Of a DNA stretch of 64,000 nt, positions 18,420 through 26,248 are shown in pieces. The stretch is from Magnetospirillum sp. 64-120 (GTDB taxonomy: Bacteria; Pseudomonadota; Alphaproteobacteria; Rhodospirillales; Magnetospirillaceae): the NCBI GenBank assembly GCA_001898825.1, contig MKVK01000019.1, positions 1 through 64,000 of the forward strand, read 5' to 3'. The notes beneath the pieces are model-generated. The model saw only the letters and a list, made by a program, of their open reading frames with translations. It ran no database searches and had not been told where the DNA came from. Numbering within the stretch: position 1 is the stretch's first letter; the number at the start of each line of letters is the position of its first letter. A program made the translations under genes and the position numbers.

Positions 18420-18872
18420 ATGCAAGCATTCACGATCAGCAAAGCCGCTCACGAGGCGGGAGTGGGCGTCGAAACTGTCCGATTTTACGAACGGCGCGGC
18501 TTGATCGAGCAGCCAGAGAAGCCGGGACACACCGGATACCGACACTATTCTGCTGAGACGGTGAGACGAATCCGTTTCATCCGCAAAGCGCAACAGATTG
18601 GCTTCTCGCTCCGCGAGATCCAGGAACTGCTGTGGCTGCGCGCCGATCCCTCGGCGGATTGTAGCGACGTGCGCCAGAAGGCGGCGTCAAAGATCAACGA
18701 GGTCGATGAGAAGATCATTGAGCTCAAGAAGATCCGCAAAGCGCTAGAGAAAGTGATCGCGGACTGTCCTGGCCGGGGGGCACTGAAGGGGTGCACTATT
18801 CTAGAGGCGCTTCAGGAGGGGGACCGGCTTGAAAATCAAACGTCCTCTACTACACGAAGGAAGATCAGATGA
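18420..18872 (+). CDS. MerR-family metal sensor with mercury-type cysteine triad
   Basis: 150 residues from the ATG at 18420, preferred over 18414 because GGGAG lies at normal distance. The winged HTH reads FTISKAAHEAGVGVETVRFY and ERRGLIEQP, followed by the dimerisation helix. Cysteines at 81 (ADCSDV), 116 and 125 (CPGRGALKGC) have the same 35- and 9-residue spacing as C82, C117 and C126 of Tn501 MerR, and also PbrR. CueR-type sensors for monovalent ions have Ser at the first position. Hg(II), Pb(II) or Cd(II) is therefore more likely than Cu(I). Four matching operators lie in this region. The stop overlaps the next gene. Confidence 0.9.
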   Translation: MQAFTISKAAHEAGVGVETVRFYERRGLIEQPEKPGHTGYRHYSAETVRRIRFIRKAQQIGFSLREIQELLWLRADPSADCSDVRQKAASKINEVDEKIIELKKIRKALEKVIADCPGRGALKGCTILEALQEGDRLENQTSSTTRRKIR

Positions 18873-19087
18873 AATCCGTCACGCTCAAGATCGAAGGTAT
18901 GCACTGCAGCGGCTGTGCACAGAATATTAAGGCCCTCGTAAGTTCTGAGGCGGGCGTACGTGGTGCCGATGTTTCCTTCAAAGACGGCCAGGCGCGCATT
19001 CTCTTCGATCCGCAGACCGTCAAGGAAGATCAGCTTGTCGAGGTGATCAAGAAGGCAGGCTACCAAGTTCCGGCTCAGGATCAGTGA
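18869..19087 (+). CDS. HMA-domain metallochaperone (CopZ/MerP-like)
   Basis: 72 residues forming one HMA ferredoxin-like domain, with the metal-binding motif GMHCSGC near residues 10-16 and the closing VIKKAGYQV. There is no signal peptide, so it acts in the cytoplasm. ATGA overlap with merR and GTGA overlap with the following CcdA-like gene place it in the same operon. It probably hands a thiophilic metal to the adjacent membrane proteins. Confidence 0.92.
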   Translation: MKSVTLKIEGMHCSGCAQNIKALVSSEAGVRGADVSFKDGQARILFDPQTVKEDQLVEVIKKAGYQVPAQDQ

Positions 19088-19759
19088 CCGAGCTGGGAGC
19101 TTTTCAACTCGTGGTCCTTCCAATCGGGCTCGGCCTTCTCGGCTTTGTAGAAACCATGCTCGATAGGATCGACCCTGGTTTTTGTAAAATACATCGAAGG
19201 CAAGACCTTCGCAGATAAACTTGTCCAAATCGGTGTCTTTGCGGTCACTCGTGCAGTGCTCATCGGAGCATTGGGCATGGCAGCCGTTGTCATCGGTATC
19301 GCCTTCATAGGCTTCCAAAAGGCTGCCTGGATCGTGCTTGGCGCGATTTATGTGGCGATCGGCCTGTTGTACATTTTACGCCGTGCTGGATCGCTGAAGA
19401 TTTCACTTGGACCCGCCCTCGGCGGCCTGTCTGGGTCACGTGGTTCCATCGCCTTGGGTCTGTTGTTTGGCCTCAATATTCCAGCGTGCGCTGCGCCGCT
19501 GATGTTTGCCTTGTTGGGCATGGCTGCAGCAGGCGGCGTGAGCGGTGGAACCCTTTCGGCTGGGTTTATTTCATTGAGTCTCTTCGGGTTCGCGTTGTCG
19601 CTCCCGATCGTCGCAGCGGTGCTGGTCCCGTCGGCGCGGCGGGCGTTGGATTGGCTGTCCTCCTTATCGCGACGACTACCGCTCTGGACTGGTTTGCTGC
19701 TCGTCGCCCTTGGTCTTTGGTCGATCGGCTTCGGTTTATTTGCCGAGATCAAGGCTTAG
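19084..19759 (+). pseudogene. CcdA/DsbD-like membrane protein, interrupted by a frameshift
   Basis: A GTG at 19084 overlaps the HMA stop and reads VTELGAFQLVVLPIGLGLLG, then FVE. One extra base in an AAA run at about 19150-19152 then breaks the frame. Without it the protein continues EPCSIGSTLVFVKYIEG and runs in the +1 frame to 19759 as a six-helix CcdA/DsbD-like protein of about 225 residues. A second cysteine motif LNIPACAAPLMFAL is present. An internal ATG at 19256 could give a truncated product. The insertion may be genuine or a sequencing error, since the rest of the frame is intact. Confidence 0.7.
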
Positions 19760-19795
19760 CTCATGAGCCGGGCAGAATGACGCGCCGATCCCCGC

Positions 19796-19827
19796 TTGAC
19801 TCCGTAGGTTGGTACGGAGCGTAGACT
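19796..19827 (+). promoter_or_regulatory. MerR-type operator/promoter of the P1B ATPase
   Basis: TTGACT at 19796-19801, dyad CCGTAGGTTGGTACGG at 19802-19817, and TAGACT at 19822-19827 after a 20-bp spacer. It starts 36 bp after the CcdA-like gene and ends 58 bp before the ATPase start. The outer half-sites CCGTA and TACGG are identical to those at 15096-15111. Confidence 0.86.
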
Positions 19828-19885
19828 CGGCTCAACTGGACGCCGTCGGAAGCTCGACGGCTACTGTTGGACCGGAGGTCACGTT

Positions 19886-22342
19886 ATGAACACGGCTACA
19901 GCGATTGCACCCCGTACCCAGCCTTGGAGCGAGGAGCCGGCGAGCCGACCCGATCGGGCCAGGATACGCGCTCGGATTGGCGGTCTGCATTGCTCGCTTT
20001 GCACTGGAACGATCGAAAAGGCGCTTGGCAGCCAAGCAGGCGTCGATAAAGTTGCGGTAAGCCTCACGCATGAGCAGGCGCTGGTCGAATACGACCCGAG
20101 CGTCGCCCGCCCCGAAGCGTTGCTGAAAATCCTGCGCGATATCGGCTATACAATTTCAGATCCACGCAAGGTTCGGCCCTTCGAAGAGGAGGAGCGCGAG
20201 CTCGTCCGCGAAGGTCGCCGTTTTCTCGTTGCGACCGCGTTCAGCCTCCTCGCCATAGCCCTAATTACCAACCCGATGGGTATCGCGGCCCTCGCCATCC
20301 ATGGCGTGGTATTTTTCAGCCTCATCGGGTTGATGTTCCTCGTGCTGCGAGCACGAGGCCTCGCTCCAGCGATTCTCGGAGCCGGCGGATTGGGCATCGC
20401 CGCACTCGCGCTGATGCTCGTGAAGGAGCAGGCTTGGTTCGCTGCAGCCGTTCCGTGGCTTGTCGCCGCCATGGCCGTCATCCTCGTCTTTGGCATTGGA
20501 CGCCATATTCTGGTGATGGCAGCGCAGGCACTGCGCCGGGGCATTCTCAATCAACATGTCTTGCTTGAGACGGGTGCCTTCGCCGGCATCATTGGCGGCA
20601 TGATCGGGTTCATTTTCTCCCCCGCAGCCTACCCGACGGCAGCCTTTTTCGCAGTTTCAGTGATGGTCACGACCTACCACATCTTCTCGGAATGGCTCTC
20701 GCTGATCGTCAAGACCCGCAGTTCGCAGGCGGTGAAACAGCTCCTCGATCTTCAGCCGGAAACCGCGCGCGTCGAGCGCAATGGCCAGGAGTTGGAACTG
20801 CCGATCGCGGAGGTGGCGATCGGCGATCTCGTCCGTATTCGTCCTGGTGAGCGCGTGCCAGTCGATGGTGAGGTGGCTAGCGGGCATTCGGCGGTCGATC
20901 AGTCCTTCGTGACCGGCGAGCCGATTCCGGTCGAGCGGAAAAAAGGCGACGCGGTGATCGGCGGTTCAATCAATGGCAATGGCACGTTGCTCGTTCTGGT
21001 GCGAGCGGTCGGCGAGGGGAGCTTCCTGCACAAGGTAATTCGCGAGGTTGAGGACGCTCGGGCACTCAAGCCAGGCCTCTTGCATCTCGTTGACCGAGTT
21101 CTTCAGGTATATACGCCGGCAGTCCTCATTATTGCGATGCTCGCTCTTGTCGGTTGGCTGGTCGGATCCTGGCTCGTATCCGGCGAAGTCGACTTGGAAC
21201 GGGCAATCTTCGCCGGCTTGAGTGTGCTTGTAATGGGATATCCTTGCGCAGTGGGTATCTCCGCGCCGCTGTCAATAGTGCGCGGTGCTGGTGAGGCGGC
21301 CGAACGGGGCGTTCTAATGCGCACGGGCGAAGCCTTCCAAGGCTTCCGTCTGGTAAAGACCATTGTTCTCGACAAGACCGGCACGCTTACTCAGGGCAAG
21401 CCTGCAGTCCGTGAGATTGAGGCCGTTAATGGCGAAGAGGACGAGTTGCTCGCCTTGGCGGCAGCGGCAGAAGCTTCCTCTGAACACCCGCTCGCGCAAG
21501 CAGTGGTCACTGCGGCTTTTGAGCGAGGCGCCGTCCCGCCAGACGTCGAGTCCTTTGAGGCTGTGCCCGGCAGAGGCATCGTTGCGAAAATAGATGGCGG
21601 GGAGATCCTTGTCGGCAGCCCGCGCTTTCTCTCGGAGAGAGGCGTGGATCTTTCGACGCTTACTGATCGAATTGCGGCGCTGGAGGAAGTCGGCCGGACA
21701 GTGATCGCCGTCGGCAGACACGGACAATCGCTCGGCATCATTGCCCTAGGTGACACGCTGAAAACCGACGCCAAGGAAGCAGTTGCGGGAATGAGGTCCG
21801 ACGGGCTTCGCCTGATTCTGCTAACCGGTGACAATGAGCGCGCCGCGCAAAAGGTCGCGCGAGACGTCGGTATAGAAACTGTGCACGCCGGCATTCTGCC
21901 CGATGGCAAGGCGGAGATCATCCGAAAGCTTCAAGCGGGCGGAACGAGGGTCGCGATGGTCGGCGACGGTATCAATGATGCCCCCGCATTGATGCAGGCG
22001 GATGTCGGCATCGCTATGGGTGGTGGCACCGACATAGCGATCGAATCCGCTGACATCATAATCCTGTCCAATCGCTTGAATGCCGTTCTGGTCGCGCGCC
22101 AGATCAGCCGAAGGAGCTACCGTAAGATGCTCCAGAACGTGAGTCTTGCGTTCCTGTTTAACGGCGTCGGAATTCCGATCGCCGCGACGGGTCTCATTTA
22201 TCCGGTGTGGGCCATGGTGGCGATGGCTGTCAGCGTCACAGCCATTTTCTTCAACTCGCTATGGGAACGTCCGCAGCTCTTCTTTGACGCGGTCCTTAGT
22301 GTCGGGAAGAAGGTTGAGTCGCCCATGCTCCAGACAGCGTGA
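19886..22342 (+). CDS. P1B-type heavy-metal ATPase with a YPC membrane motif
   Basis: 818 residues. An N-terminal HMA domain carries GGLHCSLC (Cys36, Cys39), followed by a set of helices, the actuator loop with TGEPIPVERK, the phosphorylation site DKTGTLTQ (Asp496), the nucleotide-binding domain with SSEHPLA, and GDGINDAPAL. The membrane metal site, CPC in CopA/ZntA, reads GYPCAVG (Tyr452, Pro453, Cys454), so the first Cys is missing. The region before it holds an extended hydrophobic block. It is probably an exporter of a thiophilic metal; the altered motif makes the specificity hard to predict. It has its own MerR-type promoter. Confidence 0.9.
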   Translation: MNTATAIAPRTQPWSEEPASRPDRARIRARIGGLHCSLCTGTIEKALGSQAGVDKVAVSLTHEQALVEYDPSVARPEALLKILRDIGYTISDPRKVRPFEEEERELVREGRRFLVATAFSLLAIALITNPMGIAALAIHGVVFFSLIGLMFLVLRARGLAPAILGAGGLGIAALALMLVKEQAWFAAAVPWLVAAMAVILVFGIGRHILVMAAQALRRGILNQHVLLETGAFAGIIGGMIGFIFSPAAYPTAAFFAVSVMVTTYHIFSEWLSLIVKTRSSQAVKQLLDLQPETARVERNGQELELPIAEVAIGDLVRIRPGERVPVDGEVASGHSAVDQSFVTGEPIPVERKKGDAVIGGSINGNGTLLVLVRAVGEGSFLHKVIREVEDARALKPGLLHLVDRVLQVYTPAVLIIAMLALVGWLVGSWLVSGEVDLERAIFAGLSVLVMGYPCAVGISAPLSIVRGAGEAAERGVLMRTGEAFQGFRLVKTIVLDKTGTLTQGKPAVREIEAVNGEEDELLALAAAAEASSEHPLAQAVVTAAFERGAVPPDVESFEAVPGRGIVAKIDGGEILVGSPRFLSERGVDLSTLTDRIAALEEVGRTVIAVGRHGQSLGIIALGDTLKTDAKEAVAGMRSDGLRLILLTGDNERAAQKVARDVGIETVHAGILPDGKAEIIRKLQAGGTRVAMVGDGINDAPALMQADVGIAMGGGTDIAIESADIIILSNRLNAVLVARQISRRSYRKMLQNVSLAFLFNGVGIPIAATGLIYPVWAMVAMAVSVTAIFFNSLWERPQLFFDAVLSVGKKVESPMLQTA

Positions 22343-22354
22343 AGGAGTACTGCA

Positions 22355-22720
22355 GTGGGACCGATGAATTATCGTGCGCCGGCGGAGGTGCTTGACGATC
22401 ATTTACGGGAAAGTCAGCACGGCACCGTCGAGGACGATCTGGCGCGGAATTACGCCGAGGATTTGGTCGTGCTGACGGCGAGCGGCGTCTTCAGAGGCCA
22501 CGACGGCTTACGCCAGCTCGCCCAACGGCTCAGAGAAGAGCTGCCCGAGGCTGTGTTCGAATACAAGAACCTGTTGGTTGAAGGCGAACTCGGCTTTCTC
22601 GAGTGGAGTGCACGCGGTAGCGGCGCCGAAGTCGAGGATGGCGCGGACAGCTATCTGATCAGGGACGGACGGATTGTCGCACAGACGATCCACTACACCG
22701 TCATCCCGTCGAACGGCTGA
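22355..22720 (+). CDS. NTF2/SnoaL-like protein
   Basis: 121 residues starting at GTG 22355, chosen because GGAG lies seven bases upstream (an ATG follows at 22364). The cone-shaped fold of this superfamily is suggested by the pattern LARNYAEDLVVLTASGVFRG, then LRQLAQRLREELPEAVFEY and YLIRDGRIVAQTIHYTV. It is 12 bp downstream of the ATPase, so it is cotranscribed. Members bind small molecules or catalyse varied reactions; no function can be assigned. Confidence 0.75.
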   Translation: MGPMNYRAPAEVLDDHLRESQHGTVEDDLARNYAEDLVVLTASGVFRGHDGLRQLAQRLREELPEAVFEYKNLLVEGELGFLEWSARGSGAEVEDGADSYLIRDGRIVAQTIHYTVIPSNG

Positions 22721-22831
22721 GAGGTTTCCAAAGGAACCCCAGAAAATCGGTAAGCACCCAGATACCAGCCCGGCTGCGAAACCCGTCTCAGCTCGTGTCA
22801 GAGCGAGTCGATAAGAAGGACTTTGAGCCCA

Positions 22832-24061
22832 ATGACTACTGCAACGCCCCTTAGCGCGGCGAATGGCCGACGCGAGCGTCTACTTTGGATGCTCTCGCTA
22901 GCGACATTTATGATTTTCTTTCAGGCCTATATGGTCGCGCCGATTCTCCCAACTCTTGCTGACGACTTTGGGACCTCGATCCAACGCATCAGCCTTATAG
23001 TGCCGGCGTACCTGATCCCCTACGGCGTTGCGACGCTTGTCTACGGACTGTTGGCCGATCGGCTTGGCATCCACCGCGTCATGTTCGCTTCGCTGGCCCT
23101 CTTCGCGGTGCTCACCGGATTGACAGCGACCGCAACCTCGATTGAGCAGATCACAGCTTGGCGGGTGCTAACAGGGCTGGGCGCCAGCGGCGTTGTTCCT
23201 CTCGGCCTAACGCTTATCGGTCGGCTTTATCCCTATGAACAACGTGGACGCCCTCTCGGATGGCTATTCGGCGCGATGGCCGGGGGGATGGCTTTTGGGT
23301 CGCCATTGGGCGCAATGATGGTTCCTCATATCGGCTGGCAGGGGTTATTCGTCGTCGTAGGAGCAGCAGGATTGGGATCCCTGCTTCTTTTCTTGCCTTA
23401 CCGACGCATCATCGCTGCTGCGGCGCAGCCGGTAATGAGCACGTCCCGAGACGTATTCCGCGCCTACAAGAGCCTTCTGCAGACGCCAAGAGGGCGGCGC
23501 ACCTACAGCTATGTCCTCATCAACTCCATGTTTCATTCCGGGGTCTTCACGTGGCTTGGGGTTTATCTTGAGCGTCGCTACGACATCGGTCCGGCCGGCA
23601 TCGGTCTCGCGTTGCTTGGATATGGCGTTCCAGGGTTGTTGCTCGGGCCGGTTATCGGCCGAATGGCCGACCGATGGGGGCGTGCGAGGTTGCTGCCAAT
23701 TGGGCTCATGCTTGGCAGCATCGCAGCCGTGTTCTTGCTGCTTGGCTTTCCGTTGATCCTTGCTCCACTGGTCGCGATGTTGCTTTCCTTGGGCTACGAC
23801 ATGACCCAACCCCTATTCGGCGGGATTGTGACCTCCCTTGGGGGCGAGCGGCCTGGGCAAGCCATGGGGCTGAACGTCTTTATGCTCTTTGTCGGCTTTG
23901 GGCTTGGGAGCCTCATCTTCGGCGAGATGCTTCGGTTTGGCTTCGGAACCGCCTTGGCGTCATTTGCCCTTATCGAACTGGCGTTGGCTTTGATGTCGCT
24001 CCGTTTGTTCAGGTCGGAGATCCCTTCATCTCCTGCGCCTGGTACCCGCAGTGCCCCTTGA
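22832..24061 (+). CDS. MFS transporter (DHA1-type efflux)
   Basis: 409 residues in twelve hydrophobic segments. The first helix reads FMIFFQAYMVAPILPTLADD; the MFS loop motif is YGLLADRLGIHRVMF; a second is GPVIGRMADRWGRARL. I use the ATG at 22832; a TTG at 22823 is possible but too close to AAGGA. The gene follows the ATPase and NTF2-like genes by 111 bp and may belong to that transcript. Its TGA stop lies inside the -35 element of the next MerR-type promoter. The substrate is unknown. Confidence 0.85.
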   Translation: MTTATPLSAANGRRERLLWMLSLATFMIFFQAYMVAPILPTLADDFGTSIQRISLIVPAYLIPYGVATLVYGLLADRLGIHRVMFASLALFAVLTGLTATATSIEQITAWRVLTGLGASGVVPLGLTLIGRLYPYEQRGRPLGWLFGAMAGGMAFGSPLGAMMVPHIGWQGLFVVVGAAGLGSLLLFLPYRRIIAAAAQPVMSTSRDVFRAYKSLLQTPRGRRTYSYVLINSMFHSGVFTWLGVYLERRYDIGPAGIGLALLGYGVPGLLLGPVIGRMADRWGRARLLPIGLMLGSIAAVFLLLGFPLILAPLVAMLLSLGYDMTQPLFGGIVTSLGGERPGQAMGLNVFMLFVGFGLGSLIFGEMLRFGFGTALASFALIELALALMSLRLFRSEIPSSPAPGTRSAP

Positions 24062-24089
24062 CTCCGGACTGTGGTACGGAACGCATAAT
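24058..24089 (+). promoter_or_regulatory. MerR-type operator/promoter of the HMA-CcdA-HMA operon
   Basis: TTGACT at 24058-24063, imperfect dyad CCGGACTGTGGTACGG at 24064-24079, and CATAAT at 24084-24089 after a 20-bp spacer. The right half-site TACGG is intact and the left has one change. The -35 overlaps the stop codon of the MFS gene, so the promoter is packed onto the end of the previous operon. Confidence 0.82.
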
Positions 24090-24143
24090 CCCTTGGTCAA
24101 AGGTGCATGTGCTAGGCGCGCGCAACCGTATGGAGAAACCGCT

Positions 24144-24500
24144 ATGACGATCAGGAGTGCAAAGACGAGATTGCCTAGCGCTCGTTTGGTCGCACTGCTT
24201 TCGCTCGTCGCGCTGCTTCTCGCTGTCATTTTCGCAGTTGGGATGGCGACAAGCTCAGCTTCCGATAAGGCTGTAGGAACGACGGTCATCGTGCCGGTGA
24301 CCGGTATGTCGTGTGTGAGCTGTGCCGCGACGATCAAGCGAACTGTGAAGAACATCGACGGCGTATCTAATGTCGAGGTGAGCTTGGCGGCCAGGACGAT
24401 GCGCGTGACCTATGCCCCTGCACGTGTTTCACCTGACCGAATCGTAGCCGCTGTGAACGCCCTCGGGTATCAAGCTGGAACACCAGTGGAGGCGAAATGA
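24144..24500 (+). CDS. Membrane-anchored or periplasmic HMA protein (MerP-like)
   Basis: 118 residues. An N-terminal hydrophobic segment (LVALLSLVALLLAVIFAVGM) acts as a signal anchor. It is followed by an HMA domain with GMSCVSCAATIKRTVKN and the closing VNALGYQAG. The domain should face the periplasm, like MerP, and bind a thiophilic metal through CVSC. The stop overlaps the start of the CcdA-like gene (ATGA), so the two proteins probably work together. Confidence 0.87.
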   Translation: MTIRSAKTRLPSARLVALLSLVALLLAVIFAVGMATSSASDKAVGTTVIVPVTGMSCVSCAATIKRTVKNIDGVSNVEVSLAARTMRVTYAPARVSPDRIVAAVNALGYQAGTPVEAK

Positions 24501-25186
24501 CGTTGGAGTCTGCGTTGCAGTCGATCCAACTTGGGCTCGCTGGAGGGGCACTCCTGCCAGCAATCGGAACCACGTTCCTCGCAGGTATTTTAGCGAGCGC
24601 GGTTTGCCCGTGCACATTGCCTGTCGGGCTCAGCGTCGCGGGTATGGCTGGTGCATCTGATGCTGCAGGTCGTCACGACGGGCTTGCAATCGCAGGGGCT
24701 TTCTTCGTTGGCATCGTCGGAAGCCTCACAGCGCTTGGTCTCTTTGCGGGTCAACTCGGCGCATTGGCCACGGAGTCATTCGGCCGCAATTGGGCGCTCG
24801 CGATGGCGATTATCTCGTTCTCGGCTGCGGGACTCGCTTTTTGGCGACCACGGGTGTCATTTGATCGACTCCGTGCTTTGCGCAGGCCGGGAGTGGCGGG
24901 AGCTTTTGCCTATGGGCTGGTGTTCAGCCTTGGCACGTCCGTGGCCCCGCTCCTCCTCTTGTTCACGGTCGTTGCCGCGACTGGCGCGCCAAAACTCGGC
25001 GTACTTCTGGCGTTCTTTTTCGGCGTTGGGCGCGGTCTTCCCTTCCTGCTCGCCGGCGTTGCCGCAAGCACTGCCACGCGTTTTACGCGCCTCGGCTTGT
25101 TGGGCCGCCCGATTCAGCTCGTGAGCGGCGCCGCTCTCGTGTTTGTCGGGTGGTACTACGCCCAAGTTTACGCCGCATTGCTCTAA
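24497..25186 (+). CDS. CcdA/DsbD-like membrane protein with a VCPC motif
   Basis: 229 residues with six hydrophobic segments. The first conserved segment reads AGILASAVCPCTLPVGLSVA, where DsbD/CcdA proteins have a proline-flanked redox Cys. At the position of the second redox motif the sequence is FSLGTSVAPLLLL, with no cysteine. The thiol relay of DsbD therefore seems incomplete, and the CPC may bind metal instead. The gene is sandwiched between two HMA proteins (24144 and 25197), an arrangement that suggests metal passage across the inner membrane. Confidence 0.82.
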   Translation: MTLESALQSIQLGLAGGALLPAIGTTFLAGILASAVCPCTLPVGLSVAGMAGASDAAGRHDGLAIAGAFFVGIVGSLTALGLFAGQLGALATESFGRNWALAMAIISFSAAGLAFWRPRVSFDRLRALRRPGVAGAFAYGLVFSLGTSVAPLLLLFTVVAATGAPKLGVLLAFFFGVGRGLPFLLAGVAASTATRFTRLGLLGRPIQLVSGAALVFVGWYYAQVYAALL

Positions 25187-25196
25187 TGGAGGACAA

Positions 25197-25430
25197 ATGA
25201 CCACCCAGCTCAATCCGGATATGACAGTGATGCTGGAGGTTCCGGGAATGGTCTGCGACGGCTGCGCGGAGAAGATCCGCAGCGCCCTTACGCAGATACC
25301 TGGCGTGCACAAAGTCAAAACAAAACTCTGGCAGAAACAGGTGCAGGTTACCTTCAAAAAGGAAACTGTGAGTGAGAAGGCGATTGTACACGCGCTGTCC
25401 CAGCAGGGTTTTGACGCTGCCGCAGCCTAG
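25197..25430 (+). CDS. HMA-domain metallochaperone
   Basis: 77 residues from the ATG at 25197, after GGAGGACAA. A single HMA domain with GMVCDGCAEKIRSALTQ and KQVQVTFKKETV; no signal peptide, so it is cytoplasmic. It lies 10 bp after the CcdA-like gene. It is probably the cytoplasmic partner of the periplasmic HMA protein at 24144. Confidence 0.9.
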   Translation: MTTQLNPDMTVMLEVPGMVCDGCAEKIRSALTQIPGVHKVKTKLWQKQVQVTFKKETVSEKAIVHALSQQGFDAAAA

Positions 25431-25431
25431 A

Positions 25432-25626
25432 AAACTCGAGGATCTGGTGCTCGATGCGTTCAGGCGCGCCTCTGACGAGGATCGGCTTGATGTCGCTGAG
25501 CATCTGTTGTGCGCTCTTGAAACCCTCGCTGGCCGCGATGGAGGAGAACTTCGATGTTCAGCGTCGCAAGCTCGCTTGAGGCAGGCATATCGGGTGATAG
25601 CGCACCGGGCTGATCACCGGCGATAA
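25432..25626 (+). pseudogene. Remnant of an unidentified small protein
   Basis: The frame overlapping the end of the last HMA gene reads RKLEDLVLDAFRRASDED and then RLDVAEHLLCALETLAG, a helical, amphipathic pattern that looks like real protein. No start codon is present in register and the rest of the frame is unconvincing. It is probably the inner part of a gene cut at the border of the metal block. I do not recognise the family with certainty. Confidence 0.3.
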
Positions 25627-25727
25627 TCTGGCCGGGCGTCGATGAACCGTTCGGCACAATGCGAAGCGATCTTGATTCAATGCTCGATCGGTGAACTTCC
25701 TGCGGATGATTGTGGCGGGTGCAGCTG

Positions 25728-25860
25728 ATGGAGCTGCGCCATCTCCGTTATGTTGTTGCGGCTGCCGATTGCGGCAGCTTCCGGCGTGCAGCCAAGACGC
25801 TGGAGATCCAGGAAACCGCGATAAGCTGCCGCATTCGAGACTTGGAAGATGAGATCGATC
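25728..25860 (+). pseudogene. LysR-family regulator, N-terminal HTH fragment
   Basis: From the ATG at 25728 the frame reads MELRHLRYVVAAADCGSFRR, then AAKTLEIQETAISCRIRDLED. This is the HTH of a LysR regulator like the one at 9776-10765. It breaks after DLEDEID, where the sequence becomes relaxase DNA of opposite orientation. The effector domain is absent. The fragment marks a recombination junction. Confidence 0.75.
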
Positions 25861-26248
25861 GTCCTCGCACTTCTGCGCGAACGCCTTTGGATCGGCGTCG
25901 TCCCTGCCGGGGCCCGAACAGCCGAGCCTTCTCCGTCGGGGGTGACGCCTTCGCGGCGCAAATAGTTGAGGTGGGTTGCGAGTGGCGCGTCGCGTCCGCC
26001 ATGGTGGACCACGCGCGCTTTGACGACGGCGCCGCGTGAGCGGGAGGTGATAAGCTGATTGGCCTGCATCGATGCGCGCTGCCCACGGTCGAAACGGGAG
26101 CGATGGTTCGGCCCAATCATACCCTTGCGGGCGACCGATCCGCCGACGCGCTGGGCCGCAGCCAGCGCCTACGCGATGAAGGGCTTCGCGCGCTGCTCAT
26201 CGAGCGGATCCGCCCTGGGCGGATGCGGAAATCGTCCGCTGCGCTCAT
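25853..26248 (-). pseudogene. RlxS-type relaxase, N-terminal fragment (degenerate)
   Basis: The minus strand starts with an ATG at 26248 and reads MSAADDFRIRPGRIR, a typical RlxS opening. After a frameshift and an in-frame TAG (AKPFIA*ALAAAQRVGGS) it continues as MIGPNHRSRFDRGQRASMQ and HLNYLRREGVTPDGEGS. Another shift leads to GPGRDDADPKAFAQKCEDDR, which ends at the LysR junction. This matches the intact relaxase (HVDYLKREGVTRDGSP). The catalytic HxH region is lost. It is the 5' end of a third conjugation module. Confidence 0.75.

Noticed and set aside
18360-18420. Separate promoter for merR
   Set aside because: The 55-bp gap after the ATPase gene has no dyad or -35/-10 pair like the other sites; merR is probably read from the promoter at 15090.
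18869-25430. Calling the HMA and P1B genes copper resistance (copZ/copA)
   Set aside because: The sensor has the divalent-metal Cys at position 81 and the operators match the mercury type, and the ATPase has YPC rather than CPC, so copper is not favoured.
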